A program made the translations under genes and the position numbers. A stretch of 64,000 nucleotides of DNA, from positions 2,292,501-2,356,500 of the forward strand of contig JASJOG010000015.1 in the NCBI GenBank assembly GCA_030142905.1, written 5' to 3'. The DNA is from Heliopora coerulea. Lineage: Eukaryota > Cnidaria > Anthozoa > Scleralcyonacea > Helioporidae. Shown here piece after piece: positions 12,376-23,134 of this stretch; the stretch's first letter is position 1; each line of letters opens with the position of its first letter. The notes beneath the pieces were generated by a model. That model was not told the origin of the DNA. It searched no databases and saw only the letters and a program-made list of their open reading frames with translations.

Positions 12376-13848
12376 AATTCAGATAACTTTTTGAACAATG
12401 AAGGCCTTAGGCCTGATCCACACTGGGCGTTAGTCGCATATGATCGTGATCCCTGACGTATGCGATACAGTCACACGAAGAGATGAAGGAGCGAAAAAGA
12501 TTACGACGGTCGAATTTTTGTAAAAAGTCAGACTTGTCGGCCACAAGAAAGGTTTCGATGTTCTTTCTGTTTTGATAGACTGTTTCCCAGTTAGGTTACA
12601 ATTCGAAGTTAAAATTGTGCGTTGGTGTTGTGGGCCAGTGTAAATTGTTTTTTATTTTTTTACCCTAGACTCGCCCATCCGCTTGGTGGCTAAAAATACA
12701 ATATTTAAACACAAGAGTTTGTGTGGGAGCGAGGAATGTGCTAAAATAATCATATTTTAATGCCACTTTCCACAGGGGGATCTGTCCTACATATTCGAAC
12801 AATTTTGTCGCAATTTAAGTGATTTTTAAAGAACGTGCAAAGACTGTCACAAATTATCATGGGGGTCAAATATCAAAGCTTTTTGGAGCAAATTATGGCA
12901 GTTTTACACCAACTTTCGCCTTGACACAGAAAGCTATTCAATGGATTGTTAAATTTGACGTTATCATCCTTTTTGAATTTTTCAAGTCTTTAGGATGTTC
13001 AGAAAGAGCGATTAGAACTCACTGTTTAACTAATGACTTGTATGAAAGGAGAAAATTCTGGCCACGAAACGTTTAAAAGTTACGGACTAAAGCATTTCGA
13101 ACCAGTCAGAGACTTTCTTTATGAATTATTTACGGTTCGCCTGAAAGCTATTACCAACAAGATGACCGGATATTATCGCTCAAGTAAGAACAGGGCCAAT
13201 TGCTTCTTAAATAATTCAAGAAATTGTCCACCCAGTTGATTTGGTTCGTTTTCATAACAACTCTATTTACGACCGTTAAATGTTATGCTGCTAATACGTT
13301 TCAACAATGCAATCGGAAACTCCGCCCAGCTGGTCTCCGAGCTGATTGGCTAACAACGTAATTAATATTACAGGCATTATCGGGCACGAGATCTGCGATA
13401 AACAGAGCTCACTGCTTGAGTTCAATGGAACGGGAAGACCATAGTCAGGAAGTTAAAACTCGTCATCTCTTGAAATAGAAGTCCTTATAAAATAAAAGCC
13501 TTCGAATGAAAACATGCGGTAAGTTATTTGACCGAGAGTTTCATAGAGTTCACAGGAAATTTCGAAAAGAGAACGCCAGCGTATTTTTAGGAATTAAAAG
13601 TGAGTGGTGTGTTTGAGGAATATTAGATTTCACTAACGAGATTGCACGCTGTAAATTTTTTATTTAGTACGTGTTTTCGTTTCTTTTTTGTGCCCAAGCG
13701 AAACCCTCGTTCATGTTGTTAGCGTGGTCTCTCCCAACTGTCCAGTTCTAAATGTCTTGGCTGAGGTGTAGAACAGTTCAGCTTGACCTTATTACATTGT
13801 TTTTAAACAGGTTGATTCATATCGCTCCTGATGTTTTGATGTCCAGAA

Positions 13849-15315
13849 ATGATGCAGTTGATGAGAGGATCGAACGCATTTAGCCGACCCACTTTTGACA
13901 TAATGGAGCATAAACCGCGAAGTGAGTCTTTCGTGCCATCCAATAAGGAATCCCAGCGCAGAAAAGTTTCTCCACCGAACCACCTCAAGGACGAATCGTG
14001 GAGACATGAAATGCTTGCTGCTTTACAAAGCAGCGCAAATCCTGAGCCAATTCGTATCGCTTGCATGAAAGCTAATGTTAAAGGGCCGTCACATTTTGGC
14101 GAAGTCTTCCACGGTACATTATCCCGGGAAGAAGTCTGTGAATTGCTCTCTGGAGGGAATGGTCGTTATTTGGTTCGTGAGAGCATTAGTTCTCCAGGTG
14201 ATCACATACTTTCATTCAGCACTGGAGGCAATATCTTGCACTACAAGTTGTTCTACGATCCCGAGAGTGAGAAGTACCACACTGAATCCGACGAAAAGAC
14301 CTACAGCTCGCTCACGGATCTAATGCTTGACATTTTAAACATGTTACGAGTGATTAATCGCTACAGTCACCAGGTGAATGGTGGCGAGAAAGAACGAGCG
14401 AAGAAGAGTAAGCGACCATCATTCACGAAGCCGCACAGCTTCAAACTCCATCACTATATGCATCCAAAGTGGTGTGATATGTGTCACAATTTTATGTGGG
14501 GCATTATGAGGCAAGGAATGAAATGCCAGGACTGTGGCTTGAACGTTCACAAACACTGTGTGAAGGATGTCGAGACAAACTGTGGCAGGGTTACTGTCGA
14601 GCACAAGATTAAACAAGAACCGAAAGAGAAACGTCGGAGTCGGCATTCCGGCGACCAAGGTCGACCGGATGAACTTCTATTGTCACTTGGAGAACATGTT
14701 CGCTGCGACTATCAGCTTGACTGCCTTCGATTTCTGTCAAACTTGAGGTTACCGGTATCAAAATTTGACTTGGTAACATGCATGAACCCATGTTATTGTG
14801 ATGACTGTTGTCACTTGAGGGATGGAGACACACCACTTTGCAAAATAGGTGATCCACCACAGACCTACTCTTTACCACTGGGGTGGTCACGGTTTCGTCT
14901 GAATTTACCGTCTGACACTTCAAATCAAATCTCAACGTGGAATGTTGCCTATTACTCACTATCACCAGAAACTTTGGCAATTGTGCTTGATGAGGGATTA
15001 GGAGTAAAACGAGATTCTGCATTCCCAGACAGCAAGGCATGTATCAAACTGACACCATCCATAATATGTGCTGATCTGGATTCGCAGAAGGTTGAGTACC
15101 AAGACCCAGACACAGAGGAGTACAAAGTGGCCCAGATGGTCCTACAAGTTTATGTCAAACCAGGCTCATTTGTGACCATGGGAAGAGCTGGAAATACTGA
15201 AGAAATTGACCCTTACTTTAAAAGCAGGGATATTTATTGGGTTGTAAGAGAACACAATGCTGTCATTCCTTTTGGTCTTTTGGCCAAAAAAATGAGAGTG
15301 ATGTGCAAGCAGTGA
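13849..15315 (+). CDS. SH2-C1 adaptor-like protein with a NEURL4-like C-terminal domain
   Basis: This is a 488-residue CDS in one exon. An SH2 domain runs from about residue 87 (FHGTLSREE) to 170, with the phosphotyrosine-binding Arg in YLVRES at residue 110. A C1 domain spans residues 196-245 and fits H-X12-C-X2-C-X13-C-X2-C-X4-H-X2-C-X7-C exactly. It keeps the Pro and QG residues of diacylglycerol-binding C1 domains. Both modules look like chimaerin. The C-terminal half (about 265-488) is not RhoGAP. It has a cysteine cluster, then GDPP (334-337), PLGW, WNVAYYSL (from 364) and a hydrophobic end, resembling the C-terminus of neuralized-like protein 4. An in-frame TGA at 13837-13839 supports the start. 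An acceptor at about 13810 implies a spliced 5' UTR. Phosphotyrosine- and lipid-dependent recruitment is inferred from the domains. Confidence 0.88.
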   Translation: MMQLMRGSNAFSRPTFDIMEHKPRSESFVPSNKESQRRKVSPPNHLKDESWRHEMLAALQSSANPEPIRIACMKANVKGPSHFGEVFHGTLSREEVCELLSGGNGRYLVRESISSPGDHILSFSTGGNILHYKLFYDPESEKYHTESDEKTYSSLTDLMLDILNMLRVINRYSHQVNGGEKERAKKSKRPSFTKPHSFKLHHYMHPKWCDMCHNFMWGIMRQGMKCQDCGLNVHKHCVKDVETNCGRVTVEHKIKQEPKEKRRSRHSGDQGRPDELLLSLGEHVRCDYQLDCLRFLSNLRLPVSKFDLVTCMNPCYCDDCCHLRDGDTPLCKIGDPPQTYSLPLGWSRFRLNLPSDTSNQISTWNVAYYSLSPETLAIVLDEGLGVKRDSAFPDSKACIKLTPSIICADLDSQKVEYQDPDTEEYKVAQMVLQVYVKPGSFVTMGRAGNTEEIDPYFKSRDIYWVVREHNAVIPFGLLAKKMRVMCKQ

Positions 15316-15329
15316 GCATGAAAATGTTA

Positions 15330-15339
15330 AATAAATAAA
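15330..15339 (+). promoter_or_regulatory. Polyadenylation signals of the SH2-C1 gene
   Basis: Two overlapping AATAAA hexamers lie 15 nt after the stop codon, giving a very short 3' UTR. Confidence 0.6.
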
Positions 15340-15654
15340 CTATGTGAATTGTCTGTAGTTGTATTTTAAGTCTTTATTTGTAATTTACAGCAAAGTCTGT
15401 TGTGGGATTATGTTAGGGCAGCTGGTCTAGGCATAAGTTTGATATTCAGTAGATTACTTAATTCTCTATCATTAAAACAAATGTTCCTTAAATGTATCAT
15501 AACCAAGAAAAGGCTTTCTGTGAGTGCCTTCTCACTGGTAAATCAATTTGTCATAGCTTCTGAAGGCACTGATAAAAGTGTTTAATTCAAAGTGAATAGT
15601 TAAAACCAAATGAATCGGGTTTTAAGGTTCATAATAAAACAATTGAGCTATTAA

Positions 15655-15915
15655 TGCATATATGCTTGGAGGTTTTCTCTTTTACTTAATTTGACTGACA
15701 TGATGCTTGACTGACACAGTTGTATATTGACTGATTAACATTTTGATTATAAATATAAAGTTATATAATGTTCTTATGGAGATGTGGTGCATATATGTTT
15801 GGAGATGTTTTCTGTTACCTTTTATGGCTAACCCTGATGCTTGCCTGATACAAATGTATATTGACTGATTAACATTTTGATTATGAAGGTAAAGTTATAT
15901 AATATTCATACAGAG
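15655..15915. repeat. Tandem duplication of about 130 bp
   Basis: Two diverged copies, about 15655-15785 and 15786-15915, share GTATATTGACTGATTAACAT and TGCATATATG. No frame is conserved. Confidence 0.75.
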
Positions 15916-16493
15916 ATGTTCTTGGGAAATTTAACTTTTAAGGCATACCTGGTGTGGTAATCACCAGTGAAGGTTGACTTTCAAATGAAATGCAGATTTA
16001 TTTGTTCTTCCTTCCATGCAAAATTCTAAGGCCAAGGGAACAAAGTCATACCAACAAAATCAAGGACTTTGAAGTTGCATCTTTTAATTAATTTTCACTA
16101 ATTCTTAATTTTAACAATTTTTTATCATAGTCATCTGACCAAACGTATGCATTTTATATAGTCATGGGGCTGCAGCTAAAGCTGGACATCAATTCTTCTG
16201 CAATGAAAATCAATACTAACTTCAATACAATATCCTATGCAAGCAGGAACTAGTCCGCTTTAACATTGTCAACCATGTTTAGGAGAAGGATGTATTTGCA
16301 TATATCCCAGATACGTTATTGGGTCATTTGGCTTATTAAAATTCTTTCCTGATTACATGGAAATTCTAATCTTCTTTGGCTAACGGCGGATGATTATCGT
16401 TTTACTCAAGTTAACGCCAGATTATTTTGCTCATTCAAAGGAAACATAAGGTAAGAAGACAAACCTGAAGGGGCCCATTTAATGTATACTATA

Positions 16494-16655
16494 ACAATTC
16501 TCGTACACGATTGTTCGTCCTTGGGTAAGTAATGTTGTGTGAAAGGACCACTTCCTGTTTTCGATTCGCTCAATATAGCAGCAATAATTGGGAAAGACTC
16601 CGATGAGTCAATCGGACAAATCGGAACGAAGAATTGTTTACGGCAATCGTACCGT
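16494..16655. repeat. Dispersed repeat, copy B (related to 7590-7755)
   Basis: It shares with copy A the ordered blocks TCGTxxACGATTGTTCGTC, CTTGGGTAxGTAATG, CTGTTTTCGATTCGCTC and GACTCCGATGAGT. The end ACAATTCTCGTACACGATTG is roughly the complement of the other end (GAAGAATTGTTTACGGCAAT), so the element is probably an inverted-repeat MITE. Confidence 0.6.
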
Positions 16656-17692
16656 CCAGACCAGCCTTAATAAGACTCTTATTGTTTCAATCTAGCCAAC
16701 GCCAAACGATTTTGCTAGTACAAGAGAAAGGTTTGGAACCCACTTCCAACTATCTTTGGCCTTCTTTCCTGACCAGGGCTGTCACGCCGTCTTTCCGGCA
16801 AACAAAGTGCTTTCAATTTTACGACCGTGATGCGAAACATGTAGGCCAAACTTAGGTTGTTCTTCCTTCTGCTAAACACTTTCAAGTAATTCTTGTCGGT
16901 CGATTGGAAAATCTCATGGAATAAAGCCCAAAGCTCTTCGTGTCTTAAGTTCCGGCGTTGTCGTGAAAATGAGGAAATGCTCTTCGTCACGACTTGTGTG
17001 GAGCAAGGAAGGCGTATGGGACAATTCACAGACCACAAAGTATTCATTTCTTTTGTGCTGGGAGGGAACTCTTATTTAAAGGCCGCATCGTCCTGCACGT
17101 CTGTGGCGAGGTCCACGTCGCGTTTTCTTAAACTCCTCAATTTACTCTGGCTAACGCCAGGCTATCTTACTACACCTGGGGAGGCTCCCCTCAGCCGTTT
17201 GGACGTGAAAATTAAAAACTCAAGCATTTCTGCTTTCCCACACGTTCATTCTCCCGGTAAAACTATGCCGTTTTTGGAAACTTTCATCTCCCGGGCATTG
17301 GCTTCCAACGCGTGCCAAAATGCGCGATTGTGTATATTACCGGGAACTTCCTTTCACTGCTGGGGAAATTCTGGATCATTTCAAAGAATACTGGCATCGG
17401 TGATATTCCTAAGGCTGACTCAAAATTCGAGGAAAGTCTTGAAACTCTGGGAAATAGTTAATCTATTTGAATTCACGGCGTCGGTCGAAGTTTGTGTTTA
17501 AAATATTCTTTCGTAACAGTTGAAAATATCCCCGTAGAATCGAAGTGAATAGTTGTGCCATGGTCTAAATTTTCTGACATTTTGTACCTGTGAACGTCGA
17601 TTGACAATACATGTGAGTTAACAATTCTTCGGCATTTTTATCGTTTCCATCGGTGGCCATTTATTTTACTAGATAGTTTCATGTTATGATGG

Positions 17693-17881
17693 CAGTGGCG
17701 TAACGGACTATGGTCAGGGTTAGAGCGTCTCCTAAGAGCCCCCAACCTCTAAGGACTCCCGATGAATCTGTAAAGACAATTGAGATTGAAGTCTTGAAAT
17801 ATATGTCCATACTGATGGGGGTGACGGCGGACCCCGAACGAAAACGTCCGAAGGGCCTCCAGTAGTTCCGTTACGCCACTG
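17693..17881. mobile_element. Non-autonomous hAT-type MITE with 8-bp TSD
   Basis: The element is 189 bp. Its ends are perfect 15-bp inverted repeats, CAGTGGCGTAACGGA. It is flanked by identical 8-bp direct repeats, TATGATGG, at 17685-17692 and 17882-17889. An 8-bp target duplication is characteristic of hAT transposons. The interior has no transposase, so it would need one supplied in trans. The exact duplication suggests a fairly recent insertion. Confidence 0.9.
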
Positions 17882-18854
17882 TATGATGGTAATATAAATG
17901 AGAAGAAGTGTTTCATGAAATCCGATATTCAAAAACTTAAACGTGTCTTAAAAAACGTGTCTTTAACCAACTTCAAGGTGTTGTGACACCTTTCGAGTGT
18001 TTGATATAGTGCACTTCAAACAAATAGACTAATCTAAAAGAGAAAGTCAGGAAGAAAGTTTTTAAAATTTTATGCTGATAAAGATCAGATATCCAGCCGC
18101 AATGTGGGTAGTGATTTCCTTTGTGTTTTGCTCATAACTCATATGACTTTGTGATCAGTTTCCGAATAATAGGTCTTTCACGAGAACTACTAGTTCCTGC
18201 TTTACGTGGAAGCTGAGTCAAGCGTTGCGACTTCCAGTTCCTCGGCATGACTGGAATTTCGATTGCATTGCAAACTTGGAAAACGTCATTGTAAATTTCC
18301 CAGGACGTTTGTCAATGTTCCGACGAATTTACAAACAGACCAAGCTGTTGATAAGTAAAGAGGTGTTTATTTCAACTTCAAGAAATTACTGGTATAAAAA
18401 TTCAACTGGAAAAGGGGCCAAGAAACGTCTGATGCGATTTAATCCATGCGAATTTAACTCTTGGGTTTGAAATGCAAAATGAAGCTCAAGTTAACTTCTT
18501 GAATTTCATTAAAACAACCAAGATGTGCTCACTCTTGCTTCCCCAAAATGACGAAATATTTGAAGATTACAACCAAATTAGGAACTTAAATTAGAAGCAA
18601 ACTAAGCAGTTTCAATACAGCTGGGGTTTTCATAGATTTTCATGAATTATAGCCAAAATAACTTCTAAAACATTACATTAAAACATGATTGAGGTGAAAT
18701 CTTTCCCGCTCGTGAAACGGTCTTCTTTGTGCCAGTGGCACAGTGGACATGGTTTTCCCGCCAATGTACGGCGCCATTAGTGAACTCCGAAGATTCCGGA
18801 GAGGCGATGTTTGAATAAGTTTGTGATGAAGTTGAGGGTCTTTTGAACACCGAT

Positions 18855-21245
18855 ATGACAACAAATAGCATTTTGAATGATTTGTTTGCACAAATACTTC
18901 ACTCTGAAGAAAAAGTGAAGGAAAGATTTGCTAAACTCAAACAAGGTAAGGAAAAATCTGTAGACTTCATTCTGAATTGAACAAGAAAGTATTCACTGCA
19001 AAAAGTATTCACATCGTACTTTTTTATCAACAGTGAACGATGAAATTGAAACTATCGAAGCCAAAGCTTTAGAAGTAAAGGAAGAAATTAAGTCTTTTCA
19101 GGGAAACCTTGTCATTAAAAGTCAGAAAATTGCCGAGCAAGAACTTCAGCTAAAATGGTTCGCTGAAAAGCAGAAGATATTTGCCCAACAGAAGGGGGAC
19201 ATGATGAAAACGAAAATGGAACTGCAGAGTCGTTTGGTAAGAAATTATTCATTTTCTCTTGGTATTCTTCCAGTCCTTTATGTTGTTGGCAAATTTTTTT
19301 GACAGTTTGTGACAATGATTGCTTGATTCATGTTAGGAAAAAGTTATGCAAGACTCGGAAAGCGAAAGGTATCTTAGAACTTCAAATGTCTCTGAATGCC
19401 AGATGGAGTTTCAGAATTCAATATTAATTGTTCTCATGGACGTTTTGTCATTTTTTAAGAGAGAGGTTTTTGGAGGAAGCTGAACAGTTTTCTTCCATGT
19501 ATGACTTAATAAGTGATGGAAGGAAGAAGAGAGAAGTTACTGCAAAGAAGAAACTTGAAGATCTCGTAGTTCTAAAACAAAAGCTGACCTCAGGTTGGAA
19601 ATAAAATTTAGACAAGCTAACAAACCTTGAATTTTTTGTTTAACCATCAAAATTGGTCTAGTCACCCATGTCACTACCATTGTCACGACGGACCATATTT
19701 GTCACTGTGTTGGTAGCCATTGTTGACACCATAACTGACTCTGGTGGTACCATCACCACTAGCTGAGTCTTATATTGTTACCATTGTAACCAGGATTTTT
19801 GCTGTTGCTGAAGTTTTTTCAAGCTCAATTCATTTCCCCATTAATTACAGGGTGTGAATCCTAATCAATGAAGTAGGGGATTTAATCCCTAGTTTGTTGG
19901 CCTAATAACTAGTTTTGGGGCCTTGAGTGGTGGCTACCAAGAGGGCTGATGACTAGTCCAAATCAAGAACAATTGACTTTTCTACTCTCTATATGAGTGA
20001 TGACACAACCATTAACCCAATTACCACTTTTGTGAATAGTCCCTCAGACACCACCTCTGTAACTACCACAGAAACCACAAATTTTACAGTTGGTATCACC
20101 ATGATCAACTTTTTGCCAGTCTCAAGATGTTTGCTGCAGCTCATATGTGTTCCTCCATGACTCAAGAGATAAAAAGTTCACAGTCAGTTTCATGATGATT
20201 AACTACTGCTACTTGTGGCCTTATTGATTTATCTATCAGCACCATCTCAATGGCACTTTCCCAAGTAGATACCTACCACCATTTTCATTTAGTGCAGGGG
20301 TAAAAGGAGGGGTGCAAAAGCAAATATCAAAGCACATGCTTTCTTGACTAACACCAAATCATCAGTGATGAGGAGGAAATATGTACTCAAATATCTCAAT
20401 TTAATTTCCATAATATCAGAGATTTAGTAGTGATATGTCCAGTAATCATTTCATCATAAAAAGATGAATACATTTTTCTGTATTTACTATGGCAAATCTT
20501 ACCACTAATTAACCTCACCATCAATAACTATGACATAGTAACTTCATTCCATTCTTTATAATTTTTTTCAAGAAATTCATGCCATCAAAAATGAGAAAAA
20601 TGAAATAGAATCTCTGGAAAGCAAAAAGGAAAAACTTCTTCTCCAGATAAATGATTTGGAATCAGAACACAAAGGTAAGGTTCATAATCATTATTTGAGG
20701 AAATAAGCAGAAAGGAACACTAAAACTCTAAGAGATATAAAATAGTTTGACTGATCAAGACATTTTGATGATGAATCAGCACCCACTGCACTTTGATCTC
20801 CATGCAATTGTAACTTTTTGAAAGCAGCCAAATCGACAAAAGAATGTAATGAAGGACAGAACGATCACAATTACCATATTCTTAGATTACATTAAAATTT
20901 TCATTCTCCAGAGGGAATGCATTTTCAGCATTAAAGGACTTATAAGTGTCAATGGATTTTGGGAAATTGATCTAACATCATAAATGTTTCTAGGAGCCTG
21001 GTGAAAGGCATATTTGTTTATGAATACAATTCCAGTCTTTCTTCTGACATGTCTTGTTGCAATAAACTGCCACCTTGCATTTACTACAAGGCCACAGTCT
21101 TCCTTCTGTTTGGCCATATAGATAAGTGAGATTTTATTAAAAATCGTACGAAGAGAGTGCTCAATACCAGAGTAGAGCGAATTAAAATAGCAAGACAAGG
21201 TGAACTTGGGTTACTTCATAAAGACTTACCTTGTCTTGCTATTAA

Positions 21246-21290
<45 letters not shown>

Positions 21291-22243
21291 GTGTAATGTA
21301 TCTGTAATCATGCAATAATTTTTTTCTATTCTTTTATAAACTAGACATCAACAATTTAATGAAAGAAAAAGGAGAGGAAACTAGAAGGCTAGAAAGTGAA
21401 AAGGAAAAAATTGCTGAAAAAGCACAAAATGATCCTGAACTTCAAAGGTTTAAAGCTTGGTTGATGTCTCCATCATGAACAATGAATTAAATCACCCTTG
21501 ATTGTTTTCTTAGATTTGTTTGTATCAAACTGAGCTGATGGCAATACTTTGAAAATTTTGTTTTATCCTTACAGGCTTACTGCTGAGCTACAAACTTGTA
21601 AGGAAAATAGCATAAGTTTGGAAGGAATTTGTGATGCATTGAAACAAGAACTGAGAGAAGTTCAGCAGCAATACTACCAAAAACAGCTTCAGAAGCAGAA
21701 AAGGGAAAGACAGCAGCAGAAACAACAACATGAAATTCAATGGCAAAAACAGCAACAGCAACAGCTACAACACTTGCAAAGACAACAGCCCAAAGACCAA
21801 AATCAGCAAGATCAAGAAAAATGCCCAACAAATTCTGGGCTTGGGCATGTGTTAAATTCTCAAGACAAAAGAAACCAGAGACCTTTATTTGTAAGATCAT
21901 AGCTTACTGAAGTATCATTTGATAATCGCAATGGATAAAAGATAAGAAAAAGTTTTATGCAGAGATAAGTGTTTATGACTAACTATTTTAGCTAATAGGT
22001 TATAGTAACTTTAATGCTTTTTATAATTAACTCCTGTAGGAGAATCCACTAAACATTAGAAGACAAAGGCATAACATTGTATCTGGTGTAGATACTTCAA
22101 ATTCTGCAGGTTTGAGGTATGTTTTATTAACCATGGTACCACATTGTATGGCAAACTTAAGTACATGGTTATTAGGTAAGGTATATTTTCTCTTTTTGTA
22201 TAGATTTCAACAATTTTTAAAAAGGCCTCATTTTCCCTACTGA
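18855..22243 (+). CDS. CCDC172: CCDC172-like coiled-coil protein
   Basis: Nine exons join in phase: 18855-18945, 19034-19236, 19337-19368, 19460-19593, 20573-20674, 21345-21447, 21575-21890, 22040-22116, 22204-22243. The product is 365 residues and almost wholly predicted coiled coil (Glu, Lys, Leu, Gln). Its N-terminus (ILNDLFAQILHSEE) and the internal EKIAEKAQNDPELQRL block followed by a short helix match my memory of vertebrate CCDC172, a testis and tektin-associated protein of about 258 residues. The extra length is a Gln-rich stretch in exon 7 plus a tail ending FLKRPHFPY. A role in sperm flagella or cilia is inferred from the family. Exon 8 uses the strong donor at 22117 rather than a weaker GT at 22110. 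The gene converges on vezatin. Confidence 0.75.
21186..21243. repeat. Hairpin with perfect 16-bp arms
   Basis: AATAGCAAGACAAGGT at 21186-21201 is exactly complementary to 21228-21243. The hairpin lies in intron 5 of the CCDC172-like gene and directly abuts the TA microsatellite. Confidence 0.85.
21249..21284. repeat. TA dinucleotide microsatellite
   Basis: About 17 tandem TA units in intron 5 of the CCDC172-like gene. Confidence 0.95.
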
Positions 22244-22779
22244 TGTTTGACCAAGCAATTCAAACAGGATCTACTACTTTCTTACAAATGTGAGGAAGAA
22301 CTTCTGGTTAATGGCAATACAACCAGAATGCAATGGATAGCCAACTCATGAAAGACTTTCTACTGGATTAGTACTGCTAACAGTCATGTTTAAAACCATT
22401 TCCTCTGTTATCATGTTGTACATGTAGTTTTGATTGATTATACACAGAACTCAAAGTCCAAATAACACATATTCAACACCACTCTGCACTCTTGAATTAA
22501 ATTCAAAATGTTACAGTTTATGACCTGATATTTTGACAGGTCTGTGTGTGGTGTCTTCATCAAGGAGCAATGCAAATGTAATTAATGTCTTTTAATGGTA
22601 ACATTGGATCACTGACCTTAAACACACAAGACAGATGGAGTGCCAAATGATTAGCTCTCAAACTTCAACCTTATAAGTTCAGGGACCTACTGGTAACTCA
22701 GTAAAGCTTTAACTCTTTTAAACCTCAAAGTGGCCCAGATGTTTCCCTTGTATGATCAAAACCTTCAATTACTTGCCAG

Positions 22780-22785
22780 AATAAA
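22780..22785 (+). promoter_or_regulatory. Candidate polyadenylation signal of the CCDC172-like gene
   Basis: AATAAA lies about 540 nt after the stop codon and about 120 nt before the vezatin signal on the other strand. The two 3' UTRs would nearly meet. Confidence 0.35.
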
Positions 22786-22904
22786 ATAGTAGAAGTCAAG
22801 TCTGGGCATGGGTGGATCAGAAATTTCTGATATTTTAATTGGTTGTATTGGGAAATTTATTTTTAAGAGAAACTTGATGCTGTTAAGTTTTGTATTCTAC
22901 CAAC

Positions 22905-22910
22905 TTTATT
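22905..22910 (-). promoter_or_regulatory. Candidate polyadenylation signal of vezatin
   Basis: TTTATT on the plus strand reads AATAAA on the minus strand, about 225 nt beyond the vezatin stop codon. Confidence 0.45.
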
Positions 22911-23134
22911 ATTTTCTATTTTGTTATCCCAGTGACAGCCAGACTGACCAAGAAGTTTCCCCTTGACAAGTAACTGGTATGTTGTTAAATAGACTAAAAT
23001 AATGAAAGGGGCCATTTAGGGCTGTCTGGTTAATAATGAGCTGAATCAGTTTATGATTTATGAAATATTTAGCAACATATGCTTTTGGGAGGATATATTT
23101 TGTTCCATTATATGTACAACTAAGTGCAATAATT

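Larger units (their letters stand above)
5646..13800. other. Gene-poor region rich in foldback repeats and simple sequence
   Basis: No convincing coding exon was found in about 8 kb. The stretch contains several inverted-repeat elements (5785-5972, 7761-7913, 12156-12375), a dispersed element at about 7590-7755, purine-rich and pentanucleotide simple repeats, and an ATC-type microsatellite at 10279-10584. Short frames on the minus strand at 11527-12148 are adjacent but not recognisable. The end of the region probably carries the promoter and a 5' untranslated exon of the SH2-C1 gene. Confidence 0.55.
15340..18840. other. Intergenic region with repeats
   Basis: No convincing coding exon was seen. 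The region contains an imperfect duplication (15655-15915), dispersed repeat copy B (16494-16655), fragments of the 100-bp dispersed element (for example around 17130-17170), and a well-defined MITE (17693-17881). A 202-codon open frame at 16893-17501 is rejected as a gene because part of it is translated repeat. Confidence 0.6.

Noticed and set aside
16893..17501. 202-codon open frame on the plus strand
   Set aside because: No recognisable domain; the part around 17130-17200 is a fragment of a dispersed repeat, and there are no supporting splice or start features.
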